DNA from: Sporolactobacillus shoreae
GTDB lineage: Bacteria; Bacillota; Bacilli; Bacillales; Sporolactobacillaceae
Reading direction: 5' to 3'
Length of the DNA: 64,000 nt
Assembly (NCBI RefSeq): GCF_004684935.1
Contig: NZ_SRJD01000002.1
Span: 186,001 to 250,000, forward strand
The notes below the pieces were generated by a model. The model saw only the letters and a program-made list of their open reading frames with translations. It was not told the origin of the DNA and did no database searches. The first letter of the stretch is position 1, and every line of letters begins with the position of its first letter. Below are positions 1 through 9,474 of the stretch, piece after piece. A program made the position numbers and the translations under genes.

Positions 1-1487
1 GCAATCCCGCGGATGATGTAGGAACGGAACGATTGTCACGCGGACTGGCGGACCGTTTTGTTATGGTGGAACTCGCCTACCAGTCAGAAGAGGAAGAACT
101 GGAAATTGTCAGAAGAAAACATAAGTTGTGGAGTGATGACTGGATCCGCTTTGCCGTTTATATCGCGAGGGCGACACGGGTGCATCCGGATCTTAGATCA
201 GGGGCGTCGATACGAGGTTCTATTGCCTTTCTGAATCTTCTGAGCGGTTGGAATGAACCTTCAGAAGACATCATGTATTCCTCAGGGATTGCTGCTTTCC
301 TCGGAAAAGTCAAAGTGAAATCGTCGAGCGGCCGTACGGGAAAAGAAATAATTCTGGAGATCATGAGGAAAAAGTTCACTCCGGAAAACAAAACCAATTT
401 GCTGGAACATTGGAAAAAATCCGCTGAAGCTGAAAAGGATTCTTCAGGAGGGGCTTTGGTTGAGACAAATGGATCGGATATCGCTGATTCCAGAAAGGGT
501 GGAGCGATACGCGAACAATCTGGCCCTTCTCCCCCAATGAAGAAAACAGCCAGGGAAGGGACAGGTGAGGGAGGCATACGCGGGGAGTCTTACCGCAAAC
601 CTGACGGACTTCCTTTTATGGATCTTCAGGTACGTGTGACCCATCAGGCTAATCCATTAACGAAGCATCGAGAGAAACCTTGGTTGTCCTTTGAAGATAC
701 GAAACTGTGGGCAGAGGTTTCAGCTCGAACTTTTCGAGCGGGAGATGTTGCGAGGAGGAGTCGTTCGGGTGCGCGTCTGTCAACAAGACCTTGGAACACT
801 TCTTTTTATGGTGATATCGATGTTGATCGTACGCTGAGTAAATTCTCAGAGACATCCGGATATTTTAGCCCCGGAAACATTCAGGTACGTTATCGGGTGC
901 CACTAAAAAGGGATTTCGTTATTTTCATCGATCACTCGGGATCAATGGTGGGAGAAAAATTAGCCTTTTCGGCGGGACTGGCAGGAGCTTTGGCCCGATT
1001 GGGAAGCACAGAATTAAGCCGCTATGGTGTTTATGCGTTCGACCAGGAAATCAGTGAAATCAAAAGCTTGGTGCAAAGCAGGGATACGAGTTCTGTCATT
1101 CAGGACATTTTTCATTTGCCCGAAGGAAGAAGCACAGATTTGTCCGGAGCGCTTCAATTCGCATTGCAGCTGCTCGATGATGAAGACAGCGATGCTGCAG
1201 ATGTTATCCTGGTTAGTGACTGCATGCCGACCCGAGGTGAAAAAAATTTTCGTAATTTAAATAAAATAGTTCAAAAAATACCCAATTTATACATCTGTTA
1301 CATGAACAGCAAGATCGGTAACGATTTTCCAGTTGAAACCGATTCGGGTATTTGCCAACTGGATCTTTATGGTTGGTGGGGATACAAATGGGTAGGCTCC
1401 GATCATTTCTTCTCGGTGGACTCATTCGAAGATGTTCCCGATGTGCTGAATATGCTTATCGGTCACCGTAATGAATCAATCGTCTGA
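1..1487 (+). CDS. MoxR-type AAA ATPase C-terminus fused to a VWA domain (5' truncated)
   Basis: The frame is open to the left edge, so the gene starts outside the window. The first residues (NPADDVGTERLSR, then ADRF) match the sensor region of MoxR-family AAA+ ATPases. A linker rich in charged residues follows, then a von Willebrand A domain. A MIDAS-like metal site is visible: DHSGS at 930-944, STD at 1131-1139 and a late Asp at 1218. In carboxydotrophs, separate MoxR (CoxD) and VWA (CoxE) proteins help insert the Mo/Cu/S centre of CO dehydrogenase; here both domains seem to lie in one chain directly before a molybdenum hydroxylase. A maturation role is inferred from this context. Without the upstream sequence the Walker motifs cannot be checked. 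Confidence 0.75.
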   Translation, partial: NPADDVGTERLSRGLADRFVMVELAYQSEEEELEIVRRKHKLWSDDWIRFAVYIARATRVHPDLRSGASIRGSIAFLNLLSGWNEPSEDIMYSSGIAAFLGKVKVKSSSGRTGKEIILEIMRKKFTPENKTNLLEHWKKSAEAEKDSSGGALVETNGSDIADSRKGGAIREQSGPSPPMKKTAREGTGEGGIRGESYRKPDGLPFMDLQVRVTHQANPLTKHREKPWLSFEDTKLWAEVSARTFRAGDVARRSRSGARLSTRPWNTSFYGDIDVDRTLSKFSETSGYFSPGNIQVRYRVPLKRDFVIFIDHSGSMVGEKLAFSAGLAGALARLGSTELSRYGVYAFDQEISEIKSLVQSRDTSSVIQDIFHLPEGRSTDLSGALQFALQLLDDEDSDAADVILVSDCMPTRGEKNFRNLNKIVQKIPNLYICYMNSKIGNDFPVETDSGICQLDLYGWWGYKWVGSDHFFSVDSFEDVPDVLNMLIGHRNESIV

Positions 1488-1539
1488 ACAATATTTAGAA
1501 CACTATGCCCGACCGGCAATAAGGGAGGATGAGACACTA

Positions 1540-4320
1540 ATGAAGCAAACAGTCAATTTAAAGGTCAATGGTGTTGAGAGATCAATATATGTGGAACCTA
1601 ATCGTACATTACAGGATGCCCTGCGGTTGGATCTTGAAATGACGGGTACCAAGAAGTGCTGTAACGACGGTTATTGCGGTGCTTGTACGGTGATGTTGGA
1701 TGGTGTTGCTGCAAAGTCATGTCTGGTACTGGCAGTGGAGGCTGAAGGGAAGGAAATTGAGACCATTGAAGGGCTGTCTCATGGAACAGAGTTGGACCCG
1801 CTCCAGAAAGCTTTTATTGACCATGGGGCATCTCAGTGCGGGATGTGCTCGCCGGGCATGATCATGTCTGCGAAGGCACTCTTAAGAGAGAATCCTCACC
1901 CGACAAAAGATCAGATTAAGGAAGCGATTAAAGGTAATCTTTGCCGATGCACTGGCTACATTAAAATTCTTGACGCAATTGCTTCAGTCGCAGATGAGAA
2001 TGAAGAGAAAGAGAAACCGAAAGAACTGAGTCTTGCCCATTCAGGTAAAAAATGGGTTGGAAAGAGTGTGCCAAGAGTCGACGGACGCGAGAAAGTTACC
2101 GGGAAGGCGCCTTATGTCATTGATATGGTATTACCTGGCATGCTTTACGGAGAAATTCTAAGAAGTGATGTACCCCATGCACGTATTGTGAGCATCGATA
2201 CCAGCGAAGCGGAGAAGTACCCCGGCGTTCTGGCAGTAATCACTGGGAAAGACATGGTTGGACATTACGGCAACTTTGTAAAGGATGAAACGGGTCTGGC
2301 TGTAGATAAAGTTCGGTATGTCGGAGACGGTGTTGCGGCTGTTGCGGCGCGGACTCAGGAGATTGCAACAAAAGCATTAAGTCTGATTGATGTCGAATAT
2401 GAGGAACTTCCTTTTGTGACGGATGCTGAAAAAGCGATGCAAGAAGGCGCTCCTCAGATTCAGGAGGCCGAGCGGAACATCGCGGATCACAGGCGAGTTG
2501 TGGCGGGTGATGTGGCGAAAGGCTTTGAGAAAGCTGATTTTGTTTATGAAGATCGCTTCGAAACAACGAAACAGGCACATGCCAGCATGGAACCGCATGT
2601 TTGCATTGGTTACTGGGGGCCTTCAGACAGAATCACACTATATGACTCAAATCAGGCGCCATTTTTTATGAGAGCCGGGATATCCAGCCTGTTCAAGATA
2701 CCGGCAAGCAAGATTCGCGTGAATACGCCATACATTGGCGGCGGATTCGGTGGGAAAAGTGAGGTTGACGCGATTCATGTTTGCTCGCTGATTCTCTCTA
2801 AGAAAACAGGTTGTTCTGTAAAAATGGCCCTTTCACGTGATGAAGAGTTTATTTCGTCCAAAACGCGTCACAAGGAAATCATCTATATGAAAACCGGTGT
2901 AACGAAAAATGGAAAAATCACAGCACGTCAGATCCGGGCAATCGTTGACAATGGAGCTTACACAAGCTACGGACCGGCCGTGGCCAATGCGCAGTCGATG
3001 CTAGGTGGTGCCGTGTATCGAATCCCAAATTATCGTTACGATGGTTATATTGTTTATACGAATACACCGGTCGGCGGTGCTTTCCGTGGTTTTGGTTCAC
3101 CGCAGTTCACATTCGCTGCTGAAAGTCAGGCAGATATGATCGCCAAACGTTTGGGGATGGATCCACTTGACTTCAGGAGAAAAAATCTGACACAACCGGG
3201 TGATACAGCCATTTCCGGTCCGGTGCTGACTACGAACGGGGCAGAGCAGGCAATGGAAACCGCAGCGAAGGCAATCGGATTCGAGGAAAAGCGCAAGAAC
3301 GAAGCACCGTATCATGGGGTCGGTCTTGCGGTTGCCACTCATTTTACAAGTGGCAAGTATATCGACATGAATGCGGACTTTGCCGGTGCAACCGTTAAAG
3401 TGAACGAAGATGGATCAGTAAGCATCCTATCTGGACAAATAGAGATGGGATCGGGAGTGGATACCGCACTATCCCAGATCGCTGCCGAAGAATTCGGTGT
3501 AAGTATTGAAGACGTTGAAGTGGCGATGAATGATTCTGATTCAACACCTCCTGATATGGGTACTCATGGGAGCCGCAGTACAACTTTGGGTGGTCAAGCA
3601 GTATATATGGCCTGCCAAAAGGCGAAGAAGCAAATTGCTGAAGTCGCGGCTGTCAAACTGGATTGTGAAAGTGAAGACATTATCTTTAAAGACAAGCAAG
3701 TTGTATGTAAGAGCGACCCGTCCAAAGCAGTTGGCCTGGCCCAATTGGTTGCAGATATGTTGTTTGACGGCGGCAAGCATGTTATTGCCAGTGCTCATTT
3801 TGAGGCACCGTGCTCACTGCCCGATCCGGAGACAGGCGTTGGCGACTTTGCCATGGCCTATTCCTTCGGGACTCATGCCGCATCAGTAGAAGTCGATCCG
3901 GAAACCGGGAAGGTTAAGGTACTGGACTTTGTTGCTGCTTCGGACTGCGGAAATGTAATTAACCCTGCAGGAGCAGAAGCTCAGGTTCAGGGGGGCGCCG
4001 TTCAGGGAATCGGGTATTCACTTTACGAAGATATAAAGATTCGTGAGGGACAGCCGATTAACACTCGATTTGGAACTTATAAAATTCCTACTGTTATGAC
4101 CGTGCCGCCCATTCGAAGCTACTTTGTCGAAACCAATGATCCGCGCGGGACATATGGATCAAAAGGACTGGCGGAAATGGGATTGGTGCCGACAGCGCCT
4201 GCCATTGCGAATGCGATAGAGGATGCGATTGGTGTGCGTATCCAGTCACTTCCGTTAACCCCGGAAAAGATTTTGGAAGCACTAAAAGAAAAGAAAGAAA
4301 AAGAAAAACAAGAGTCATAA
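1540..4320 (+). CDS. Fused [2Fe-2S]-molybdopterin hydroxylase, xanthine dehydrogenase family
   Basis: This 926-residue protein joins the iron-sulfur subunit to the molybdenum subunit. The first cluster is C41-x4-C46-x2-C49-x11-C61; the second uses CGMC and CRCTG near residues 105-145. The Mo domain starts near residue 180 and has the glycine-rich GGGFGGKSE loop, an AFRGFGSPQ segment of the xanthine dehydrogenase type rather than the CO dehydrogenase active-site loop, and a late GLAEMG with the expected catalytic Glu. The FAD subunit is separate (5124-5999). I start at 1540, where ATG follows AAGGGAGGATG, and not at the in-frame ATG 1471, which overlaps the previous gene. The substrate is not known; purines or N-heterocycles are likely from the permease nearby. 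Confidence 0.88.
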   Translation: MKQTVNLKVNGVERSIYVEPNRTLQDALRLDLEMTGTKKCCNDGYCGACTVMLDGVAAKSCLVLAVEAEGKEIETIEGLSHGTELDPLQKAFIDHGASQCGMCSPGMIMSAKALLRENPHPTKDQIKEAIKGNLCRCTGYIKILDAIASVADENEEKEKPKELSLAHSGKKWVGKSVPRVDGREKVTGKAPYVIDMVLPGMLYGEILRSDVPHARIVSIDTSEAEKYPGVLAVITGKDMVGHYGNFVKDETGLAVDKVRYVGDGVAAVAARTQEIATKALSLIDVEYEELPFVTDAEKAMQEGAPQIQEAERNIADHRRVVAGDVAKGFEKADFVYEDRFETTKQAHASMEPHVCIGYWGPSDRITLYDSNQAPFFMRAGISSLFKIPASKIRVNTPYIGGGFGGKSEVDAIHVCSLILSKKTGCSVKMALSRDEEFISSKTRHKEIIYMKTGVTKNGKITARQIRAIVDNGAYTSYGPAVANAQSMLGGAVYRIPNYRYDGYIVYTNTPVGGAFRGFGSPQFTFAAESQADMIAKRLGMDPLDFRRKNLTQPGDTAISGPVLTTNGAEQAMETAAKAIGFEEKRKNEAPYHGVGLAVATHFTSGKYIDMNADFAGATVKVNEDGSVSILSGQIEMGSGVDTALSQIAAEEFGVSIEDVEVAMNDSDSTPPDMGTHGSRSTTLGGQAVYMACQKAKKQIAEVAAVKLDCESEDIIFKDKQVVCKSDPSKAVGLAQLVADMLFDGGKHVIASAHFEAPCSLPDPETGVGDFAMAYSFGTHAASVEVDPETGKVKVLDFVAASDCGNVINPAGAEAQVQGGAVQGIGYSLYEDIKIREGQPINTRFGTYKIPTVMTVPPIRSYFVETNDPRGTYGSKGLAEMGLVPTAPAIANAIEDAIGVRIQSLPLTPEKILEALKEKKEKEKQES

Positions 4321-4371
4321 GATGGTTTCGGAGAGGCGTCTGAACTTTTTAAAGATTGGCAGTTTAAATTT

Positions 4372-4539
4372 AATGTTGTTTTTGCCCCTCCGTTGATTGG
4401 AGCGGAAGGCGCGAGACTCCTGCGGGATCAGCGAGCCAAGTGAGACCCCACAGCGAGGGCAACGAGCGAGGAGGCTCACGGATCGCCCGCGGAAAGCGAG
4501 CATCTGGAGCGAAAAACAACAGACAAGTTTAACAAAGCC
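4372..4539. repeat. Bacillaceae-type interspersed repeat, long copy (about 168 bp)
   Basis: This noncoding stretch begins AATGTTGTTTTTGCC and ends GTTTAACAAAGCC. It resembles GC-rich palindromic repeats common in Bacillaceae intergenic regions (GATTGGAGCGGAAGG at one side, GGAGCGAAAAACAAC at the other). GTTGTTTTT near the left end is complementary to AAAAACAAC near the right end, so the RNA could fold back. A second copy at 29536-29615 has the same ends but lacks about 88 bp inside. The 62-codon - strand frame across it is not a gene. Confidence 0.75.
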
Positions 4540-4593
4540 TAAAGATTAAAGTGTTTTCTTCAATGAACTTAAATGATGAGGAGAGTGAGCTTG

Positions 4594-5058
4594 ATGAAGA
4601 TCAATGAAAAAGTTTTTCTGGATATCCAACCTGAAAAACTATGGGATGTCGTTGTCGATATTCCGGTTCTTGCGAAATGTATACCCGGTGTTCAGGAATT
4701 TACTCCTGAAGGGGATAACGTCTATGTCGGCACCATTCAGATGAAAGTGGGTCCGCTGCATGTCAACTTCAACGGTAAGATAACTGTATTATCGGTAGAT
4801 GAGTCAAATTATACCCTTAAGCTACAGGCAGAAGCTACTGACGCGCATATCGGATCCCGTGTGAAAATGGAAGAAATTCTATCTGTAAAAGAAGAAGAAG
4901 AAGGATCTGATTTTATGATTGAAGCGAATGTAAATATGCACGGAAAAGTAGCACAGCTTGGTTTTGGATTGATTCGTCCCAAGGTGAAGAGTACACTGCG
5001 CGATTTTGCTAAGAATCTAAAAGACTATATGGATAAGAGAAATGAGCAGGCCGGCTGA
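4594..5058 (+). CDS. CoxG-like SRPBCC protein
   Basis: A 154-residue protein of the CoxG family (SRPBCC or START-like fold), recognised from the N-terminal pattern with LDIQPEKLWDVVVDI, then CIPGV, and a hydrophobic ligand-cavity beta pattern. CoxG proteins are encoded with CO dehydrogenase or related hydroxylases and are thought to help membrane association or maturation. The gene sits between the hydroxylase and FAD-subunit genes, which fits that role. I chose ATG 4594, preceded by GATGAGGAGAG at good spacing, over the upstream ATG at 4573. The biochemical role remains unclear across the family. Confidence 0.8.
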   Translation: MKINEKVFLDIQPEKLWDVVVDIPVLAKCIPGVQEFTPEGDNVYVGTIQMKVGPLHVNFNGKITVLSVDESNYTLKLQAEATDAHIGSRVKMEEILSVKEEEEGSDFMIEANVNMHGKVAQLGFGLIRPKVKSTLRDFAKNLKDYMDKRNEQAG

Positions 5059-5123
5059 ATTTATTAGTTGAAAGGATCAGATGATCCTTTCAAATCTTAC
5101 ACTATCTGGAAGGAGGATCTGAG

Positions 5124-5999
5124 ATGGAATACGTAAGACCTTCTAGTATCAAAGAAGCGATTGACGCATTAACTGAATTCGGTGAAGGAGCGAAGCTGAT
5201 CGCCGGCGGGCAATCCCTGCTTGCATTCATGAAGCAGGGGATGTTTGAACCTGACGCCCTTGTCTCCCTGTCGGGCATCCCGGAATTGAAAGAGGTAGAA
5301 ATAGATGAAGATGGATCGCTGAGTATCGGTGCTATGGTGACACATACAGAAATAATGCACCATCCTCTGATTCTGGAGCACGCTCCGCTGCTGGCTGAAA
5401 CGGCTGGAAAAGTTGCCTCGACCCAGATCAGAAATATGGGAACCTGGGGGGGCAACCTCTCTCATGGGGAACCGGGGGCAGATCCGCCTGCTGCATTAAT
5501 TGCATCAAACGCAACAGTGAAAATCACCGGGCCTGAAGGGACAAGGGCAATCCCGGTTGAAGATTTCTTTGTTGATTATTTGACAACAGACTTAAATCCG
5601 GGTGAAATTCTGACCCATATCATTGTCCCTGTTCAGCCGGAGAATTGCGGTACAGCTTATATCAAGCATACCATTCGTGACAATGGGGATCTGGCAATTG
5701 TAGGCATCGGTGTACGTGTCACTATGGATAAGTCTCGTACATTGATTCAGGATGCGAGAATTGGGATAAATGGGGCATCGTTGACCACTATACGAGCCAA
5801 AGAAGCCGAAAAACTTCTGAATGGGAATGTTTGGGACGAAAATCTGCTCGCAGCAGCAGGTGAACAATCGGCTGATGCCTGTGAACCGCTCGACGATGCC
5901 GAAGCATCTGCAGAGTATCGTATAAAGATGGTTAAGGTTCTTGTAAGACGGGCTTTGAAACAGGCAATTGATGCTGCGGTTGCAGAGAAAGCATATTAA
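5124..5999 (+). CDS. FAD-binding subunit of molybdenum hydroxylase (CoxM/XdhB type)
   Basis: This 291-residue protein is the medium, FAD-binding subunit that passes electrons from the FeS clusters to the final acceptor. The two FAD motifs are AGGQSLLAFMK near residues 28-38 and RNMGTWGGNL near 102-111. The C-terminal CO_deh_flav_C-type region is present and the length is normal. It follows the CoxG gene by 65 bp and has a strong GGAAGGAGG site before the ATG. Together with 1540-4320 it would make a two-polypeptide (large fused plus medium) enzyme. Confidence 0.9.
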   Translation: MEYVRPSSIKEAIDALTEFGEGAKLIAGGQSLLAFMKQGMFEPDALVSLSGIPELKEVEIDEDGSLSIGAMVTHTEIMHHPLILEHAPLLAETAGKVASTQIRNMGTWGGNLSHGEPGADPPAALIASNATVKITGPEGTRAIPVEDFFVDYLTTDLNPGEILTHIIVPVQPENCGTAYIKHTIRDNGDLAIVGIGVRVTMDKSRTLIQDARIGINGASLTTIRAKEAEKLLNGNVWDENLLAAAGEQSADACEPLDDAEASAEYRIKMVKVLVRRALKQAIDAAVAEKAY

Positions 6000-6031
6000 A
6001 TCAGGCATTAAATCAAGAAGAGGGTGTTCAT

Positions 6032-6805
6032 TTGGTTGCTTCAATTGATTTCAACTCAGATATGGGTGAAAGCTATGGTCTGTATCGGTATGGTGAAGAC
6101 GAACAGATTTTACCTTATATAACGTCAATTAATCTTGCTTGCGGCTTTCATGGAGGAGATCCGGGAGTCATGAGAAAAACGGTAGAACTTGCGAAGAAAA
6201 AAGGCTTGGGTATTGGTGCCCATCCCGGATTGCCAGATATACTGGGCTTTGGCCGCCGTTATATCGAAGTCGCTCCGCAGGATTTATATGATTATGTGCT
6301 CTATCAGATCGGGGCGCTGTCTGGTTTTATGAAACATGCTGGGCTGAATTTGTCCCATGTCAAACCGCATGGCGCCATATATATGATGGTTCTGGATCAT
6401 GAAGACTTATCCAAGGCGCTTTGCCAGGCTATTTATGATTTTGATTCTTCGCTTCCAATCTATACGATCGCCGGTTCAGTAACTGAAAAAGTAGCGGAGG
6501 ATATCGGTTTGAGTGTAGTCCCAGAGTATTTTGCCGACCGTCCCTACACAGAAAAAGGTGTCAAAATGTTCGGATGGACACGGGATGAGATCGGAAGTCC
6601 AGAAGACATCGCCGGGCGTGTTCTGGAAGTAGTCAGGAGTGGCTCGGTTACCGGACTTGGCGGTGTCAAAGTACCGATTCATGCCCAGACGATCTGTGTT
6701 CATTCGGATACACCCAACTCAGCTCAAATAGTCAGAACGATTAACGAAACGCTGACTAATACAGGGATTGAGCTAAAAGCTCCGCATAACCTTGTAAGAC
6801 AATAA
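6032..6805 (+). CDS. LamB/YcsF family protein (5-oxoprolinase subunit A-like)
   Basis: A 257-residue LamB/YcsF protein. Family landmarks are DFNSDMGESYG at the N-terminus, NLACGFHGGDP, GAHPGLPD, VKPHGA and the EYFADRPY segment. In bacteria PxpA acts with PxpB and PxpC in ATP-dependent 5-oxoproline ring opening; in Aspergillus LamB is needed for lactam use. No pxpB or pxpC is seen in the window. The start is TTG 6032 after an AAGAGGGTG site; no ATG fits the conserved N-terminus. Its place between hydroxylase subunits and a permease suggests opening of a lactam made by the hydroxylase, which is an inference. Confidence 0.87.
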   Translation: MVASIDFNSDMGESYGLYRYGEDEQILPYITSINLACGFHGGDPGVMRKTVELAKKKGLGIGAHPGLPDILGFGRRYIEVAPQDLYDYVLYQIGALSGFMKHAGLNLSHVKPHGAIYMMVLDHEDLSKALCQAIYDFDSSLPIYTIAGSVTEKVAEDIGLSVVPEYFADRPYTEKGVKMFGWTRDEIGSPEDIAGRVLEVVRSGSVTGLGGVKVPIHAQTICVHSDTPNSAQIVRTINETLTNTGIELKAPHNLVRQ

Positions 6806-6819
6806 TTCATTTGAGTCCT

Positions 6820-6847
6820 ACCAATAGCATCTAAAAATGTTATTGGT
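6820..6847. promoter_or_regulatory. 11-bp inverted repeat before the permease gene
   Basis: ACCAATAGCAT (6820-6830) pairs with ATGTTATTGGT (6837-6847), allowing one G-T pair, around a 6-base loop. No T-run follows, so it is not a typical terminator. It lies 43 bp before the permease start and could be an operator or an RNA processing hairpin. A possible start codon at 6837 falls inside the stem, which argues for the later start. Confidence 0.5.
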
Positions 6848-6890
6848 GAACTATAAATTATCCAAAAATTCGGAAAAAAGGAGATTTAAA

Positions 6891-8177
6891 ATGCAAAAAA
6901 CTACTGCTATACCCGATCAAGGCGTCGTCGAAACTGGAACTGTCCTGGAAAACGAGTACGAACACATTGCTGTCCCTGTGGGAGCAAGAAAAAGTCTGTG
7001 GTCTGTTTCCTCTGTATGGATTGGTTTTCCGATGATATTAACAAGTGCATTGACTGGCTCACAGGTTGTTGCGGGATTAGGTTTTATGCAGGGAATGTTA
7101 GCCATTGTCATTGGTAATCTGATCATGTTTGGTTACGTTGGTTTACTTGGCGTCTTGTCAGCAAAGCGTGGTTATAATTTTGCATTGCAGGCATCAACGA
7201 CTTTCGGTAAAAAAGGATATATGTTGGGGTCGGGTCTGCTGTCAACACTAGTTGTCGGCTGGTTCGCTGTTCAGACAGGTATGACGGGGACCTTCATGAA
7301 TACGGCGTTCGGCACGAACTTACTTTTGGCAACGCTCATTGCCGGACTGATTTATATGATTGTAACCTTCATTGGGATCAGAGGCCTCTCGATTATCGGC
7401 GCCATTTCAGCACCACTCTTCTTCATTTTTGGAATTTGGACTATTGCGAGTGTCATTTCCCAATCAGGTTGGGGAACGATTGCTGCCTATAAGGGATCAA
7501 CTTCAGCACCGATCACCTTCGGCCTGGCACTTACGCTCATTATCGCGCTCTTTGCTGATGCTGGGACTATGGGCGCTGATTATAACCGTTGGGCAAAGAA
7601 TCCAGGGCACGCATTAATTGCCACATCTCTGGCGTTCCCTTTTGCTCAGTTTGTTGCCATGTTCTTTGGCGGGGTAATCACAGCTGCTGCCGTAAATACG
7701 GATGTATTTCGTTTTATTGCGGCGCAAGGCGGTTTCTGGTCTGTTATTGCGGTTCTCTTCCTGTTCATTAATCTCGGATCTGTGTGCTCACATGTTCTCT
7801 ACAACGCAGCAGTCGGCTGGTCACACATTATTGGCGGGAAAATGAGAATAACAACAATTGTTCTCGGAATCATTGGCATTATTGTTGCGATTCTTGGAAT
7901 TTACAGCTACTTCATCAGCTGGTTAACTGTGCTTGGCATTCTGGTTCCGCCAATTGGCGCGATTATTCTTGTTGATCAGTTTATTATCAGAAAAAAAGCA
8001 TTGATCGGAGAAAATTACCGGTTAAAACCGTTCATTGCCTGGGCTATTGGATCGGCCGTCGCGTTATTTGTTAATTTTCAGATGCCGCATTTCTCAACCG
8101 CAATCGTGGGCTTAGTCGTAGCAGGGATTGTCTATTGGATCATCTCAATCAATGATCGAGAAAAAGCTGAAGCATGA
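6891..8177 (+). CDS. NCS1-family purine/cytosine-type permease
   Basis: A 428-residue integral membrane protein with about 12 hydrophobic segments and the cytosine/purine permease pattern: SVWIGFPMILTSALTG near the first helix and a long series of Gly-rich helices. NCS1 carriers import purines, pyrimidines, hydantoins, allantoin or vitamins by H+ or Na+ symport. Placement next to the molybdenum hydroxylase suggests it brings in that enzyme's substrate. ATG 6891 follows AAAAAAGGAGATTTAAA and is preferred to 6837. The exact ligand cannot be read from the sequence. Confidence 0.88.
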   Translation: MQKTTAIPDQGVVETGTVLENEYEHIAVPVGARKSLWSVSSVWIGFPMILTSALTGSQVVAGLGFMQGMLAIVIGNLIMFGYVGLLGVLSAKRGYNFALQASTTFGKKGYMLGSGLLSTLVVGWFAVQTGMTGTFMNTAFGTNLLLATLIAGLIYMIVTFIGIRGLSIIGAISAPLFFIFGIWTIASVISQSGWGTIAAYKGSTSAPITFGLALTLIIALFADAGTMGADYNRWAKNPGHALIATSLAFPFAQFVAMFFGGVITAAAVNTDVFRFIAAQGGFWSVIAVLFLFINLGSVCSHVLYNAAVGWSHIIGGKMRITTIVLGIIGIIVAILGIYSYFISWLTVLGILVPPIGAIILVDQFIIRKKALIGENYRLKPFIAWAIGSAVALFVNFQMPHFSTAIVGLVVAGIVYWIISINDREKAEA

Positions 8178-8250
8178 TCCGATCCGACGATCACAATTTA
8201 TAAATCATGGGAAGGATGGACATCGTGTCTAAAAACGCATGCATGAATAA

Positions 8251-8280
8251 ACCTCCCCCTCGTTTTTAACGGGGCTGGGT
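8251..8280. terminator. Possible stem-loop after the permease gene
   Basis: CCCC (8256-8259) can pair with GGGG (8271-8274), extended by ACC and GGT at the outer ends, with a T-rich loop. There is no T-run on the + strand side, so termination is uncertain. The rest of 8178-8396 shows nothing I can name. Confidence 0.3.
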
Positions 8281-8396
8281 GTTAATCAGATCTATTGATT
8301 GTCTTGAATGGAATATTTTCAAAATGATCTGTAAAATGAAAGTATTGTAGATTTATCTAATATTATGTCGATTTGAAAAGAAAGGAGTTATCTATT

Positions 8397-9458
8397 ATGA
8401 ATGATTTTTACCGGGCATTGTCAAAGGTGAAACAGCGGAGTGGAAATAAGTTTGCAATGGCCACAATTATTCATATCGATGGATCTGCCTATCGACACAC
8501 TGGCGCCAGAATGCTGATTGATGAGCAGGGTAATCGCTATGGGACAATCAGCGCCGGTTGCTTAGAGGAAGATTTAAATTACCATGCGCAGGAAGTGATT
8601 CAATCTTCTAAAACCCAAACTTTATCTTATGATATGAGATCAATTGATGACCTCGGGTGGGGACAAGGCGCGGGCTGCAATGGAAATATTGAGATCTATT
8701 TGGAGCCTGTCAGCTGGGAGAATACTCCGGAATGGAATGAAATTTATAAGTTACTTGATCAAAGAAAAAGTGTTGTTTCTGTCAGATGTATTGGTGGAAA
8801 ATTCAAAGACAAAGTTTTTCACCTCTATTATCCTAATGGCAGTACCGTAAATCATATCGATGATCACGAAATTTCGAAAAGTCTGTCGTCTGATTTGGAA
8901 ACCTTCTTGAAAAGTGGGCAAAAAATCGGCTTTGTCAAAATACCTTCACTTGAAAGTGATTTTTTATTTGAATATTACAAACCAAGAGAAGTGATGTATG
9001 TCTTCGGAGCCGGTCCGGATGCGATACCGCTGGTAAGATTAGCCTCTGAACTGGATTTTTGGGTGACCGTAATTGACCCAAGAGGAAGCTTGAATACGGA
9101 TCATAATTTTCCTGATGCAGAAGCCAGAATACTTGAACATCCGGATGATTATTTCAGCCATGCAGAGATCAAAGATAACAGTTATGTTCTTGTGATGACA
9201 CACAATTTTAAGTGGGATCAACAAGTCATGACCCACTTCCTTACAACGGGCTCCGCAGTCCCTAAGTACCTGGGCTTTCTTGGGCCGCACCGAAGGACTG
9301 TACGGCTGAACTCCGGAAAGGAAGTGCCTGACTGGGTTCGCTCGCCGATCGGGCTGAACATTGATGCGGAAGGGCCGGAGGAAATAAGCGTCAGCATTAT
9401 GGCGGAACTCATCCAGTTAAAAAATGAAACAAGCAGTCAGAAAGAACTGATCAAATAG
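8397..9458 (+). CDS. XdhC/CoxF-family molybdenum hydroxylase maturation factor
   Basis: A 353-residue protein with the N-terminal CoxI/XdhC domain ([18 protein letters not shown] near residue 57-67, and [10 protein letters not shown]) and a C-terminal Rossmann domain ([12 protein letters not shown], then the [15 protein letters not shown] segment). XdhC-type proteins bind molybdenum cofactor, help its sulfuration and deliver it to hydroxylases such as xanthine dehydrogenase. B. subtilis PucA plays this role. The start is ATG 8397, 9 bp after AAAGGAG. It leads directly into the molybdopterin genes, with moaA starting 16 bp after its stop. Confidence 0.9.
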   Translation: MNDFYRALSKVKQRSGNKFAMATIIHIDGSAYRHTGARMLIDEQGNRYGTISAGCLEEDLNYHAQEVIQSSKTQTLSYDMRSIDDLGWGQGAGCNGNIEIYLEPVSWENTPEWNEIYKLLDQRKSVVSVRCIGGKFKDKVFHLYYPNGSTVNHIDDHEISKSLSSDLETFLKSGQKIGFVKIPSLESDFLFEYYKPREVMYVFGAGPDAIPLVRLASELDFWVTVIDPRGSLNTDHNFPDAEARILEHPDDYFSHAEIKDNSYVLVMTHNFKWDQQVMTHFLTTGSAVPKYLGFLGPHRRTVRLNSGKEVPDWVRSPIGLNIDAEGPEEISVSIMAELIQLKNETSSQKELIK

Positions 9459-9474
9459 ATTGTTGGTGAAAAAA

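Noticed and set aside
1471-1539. Upstream ATG for the hydroxylase
   Set aside because: It overlaps the VWA gene and adds 23 residues not typical of the family; ATG 1540 has a strong ribosome binding site.
4315-4503. 62-codon - strand frame
   Set aside because: It is the translation of a repeat element common in Bacillaceae, not a gene.
6837-6890. Upstream ATG for the NCS1 permease
   Set aside because: The codon lies in the stem of an inverted repeat and lacks a site; ATG 6891 has GGAG at good spacing.
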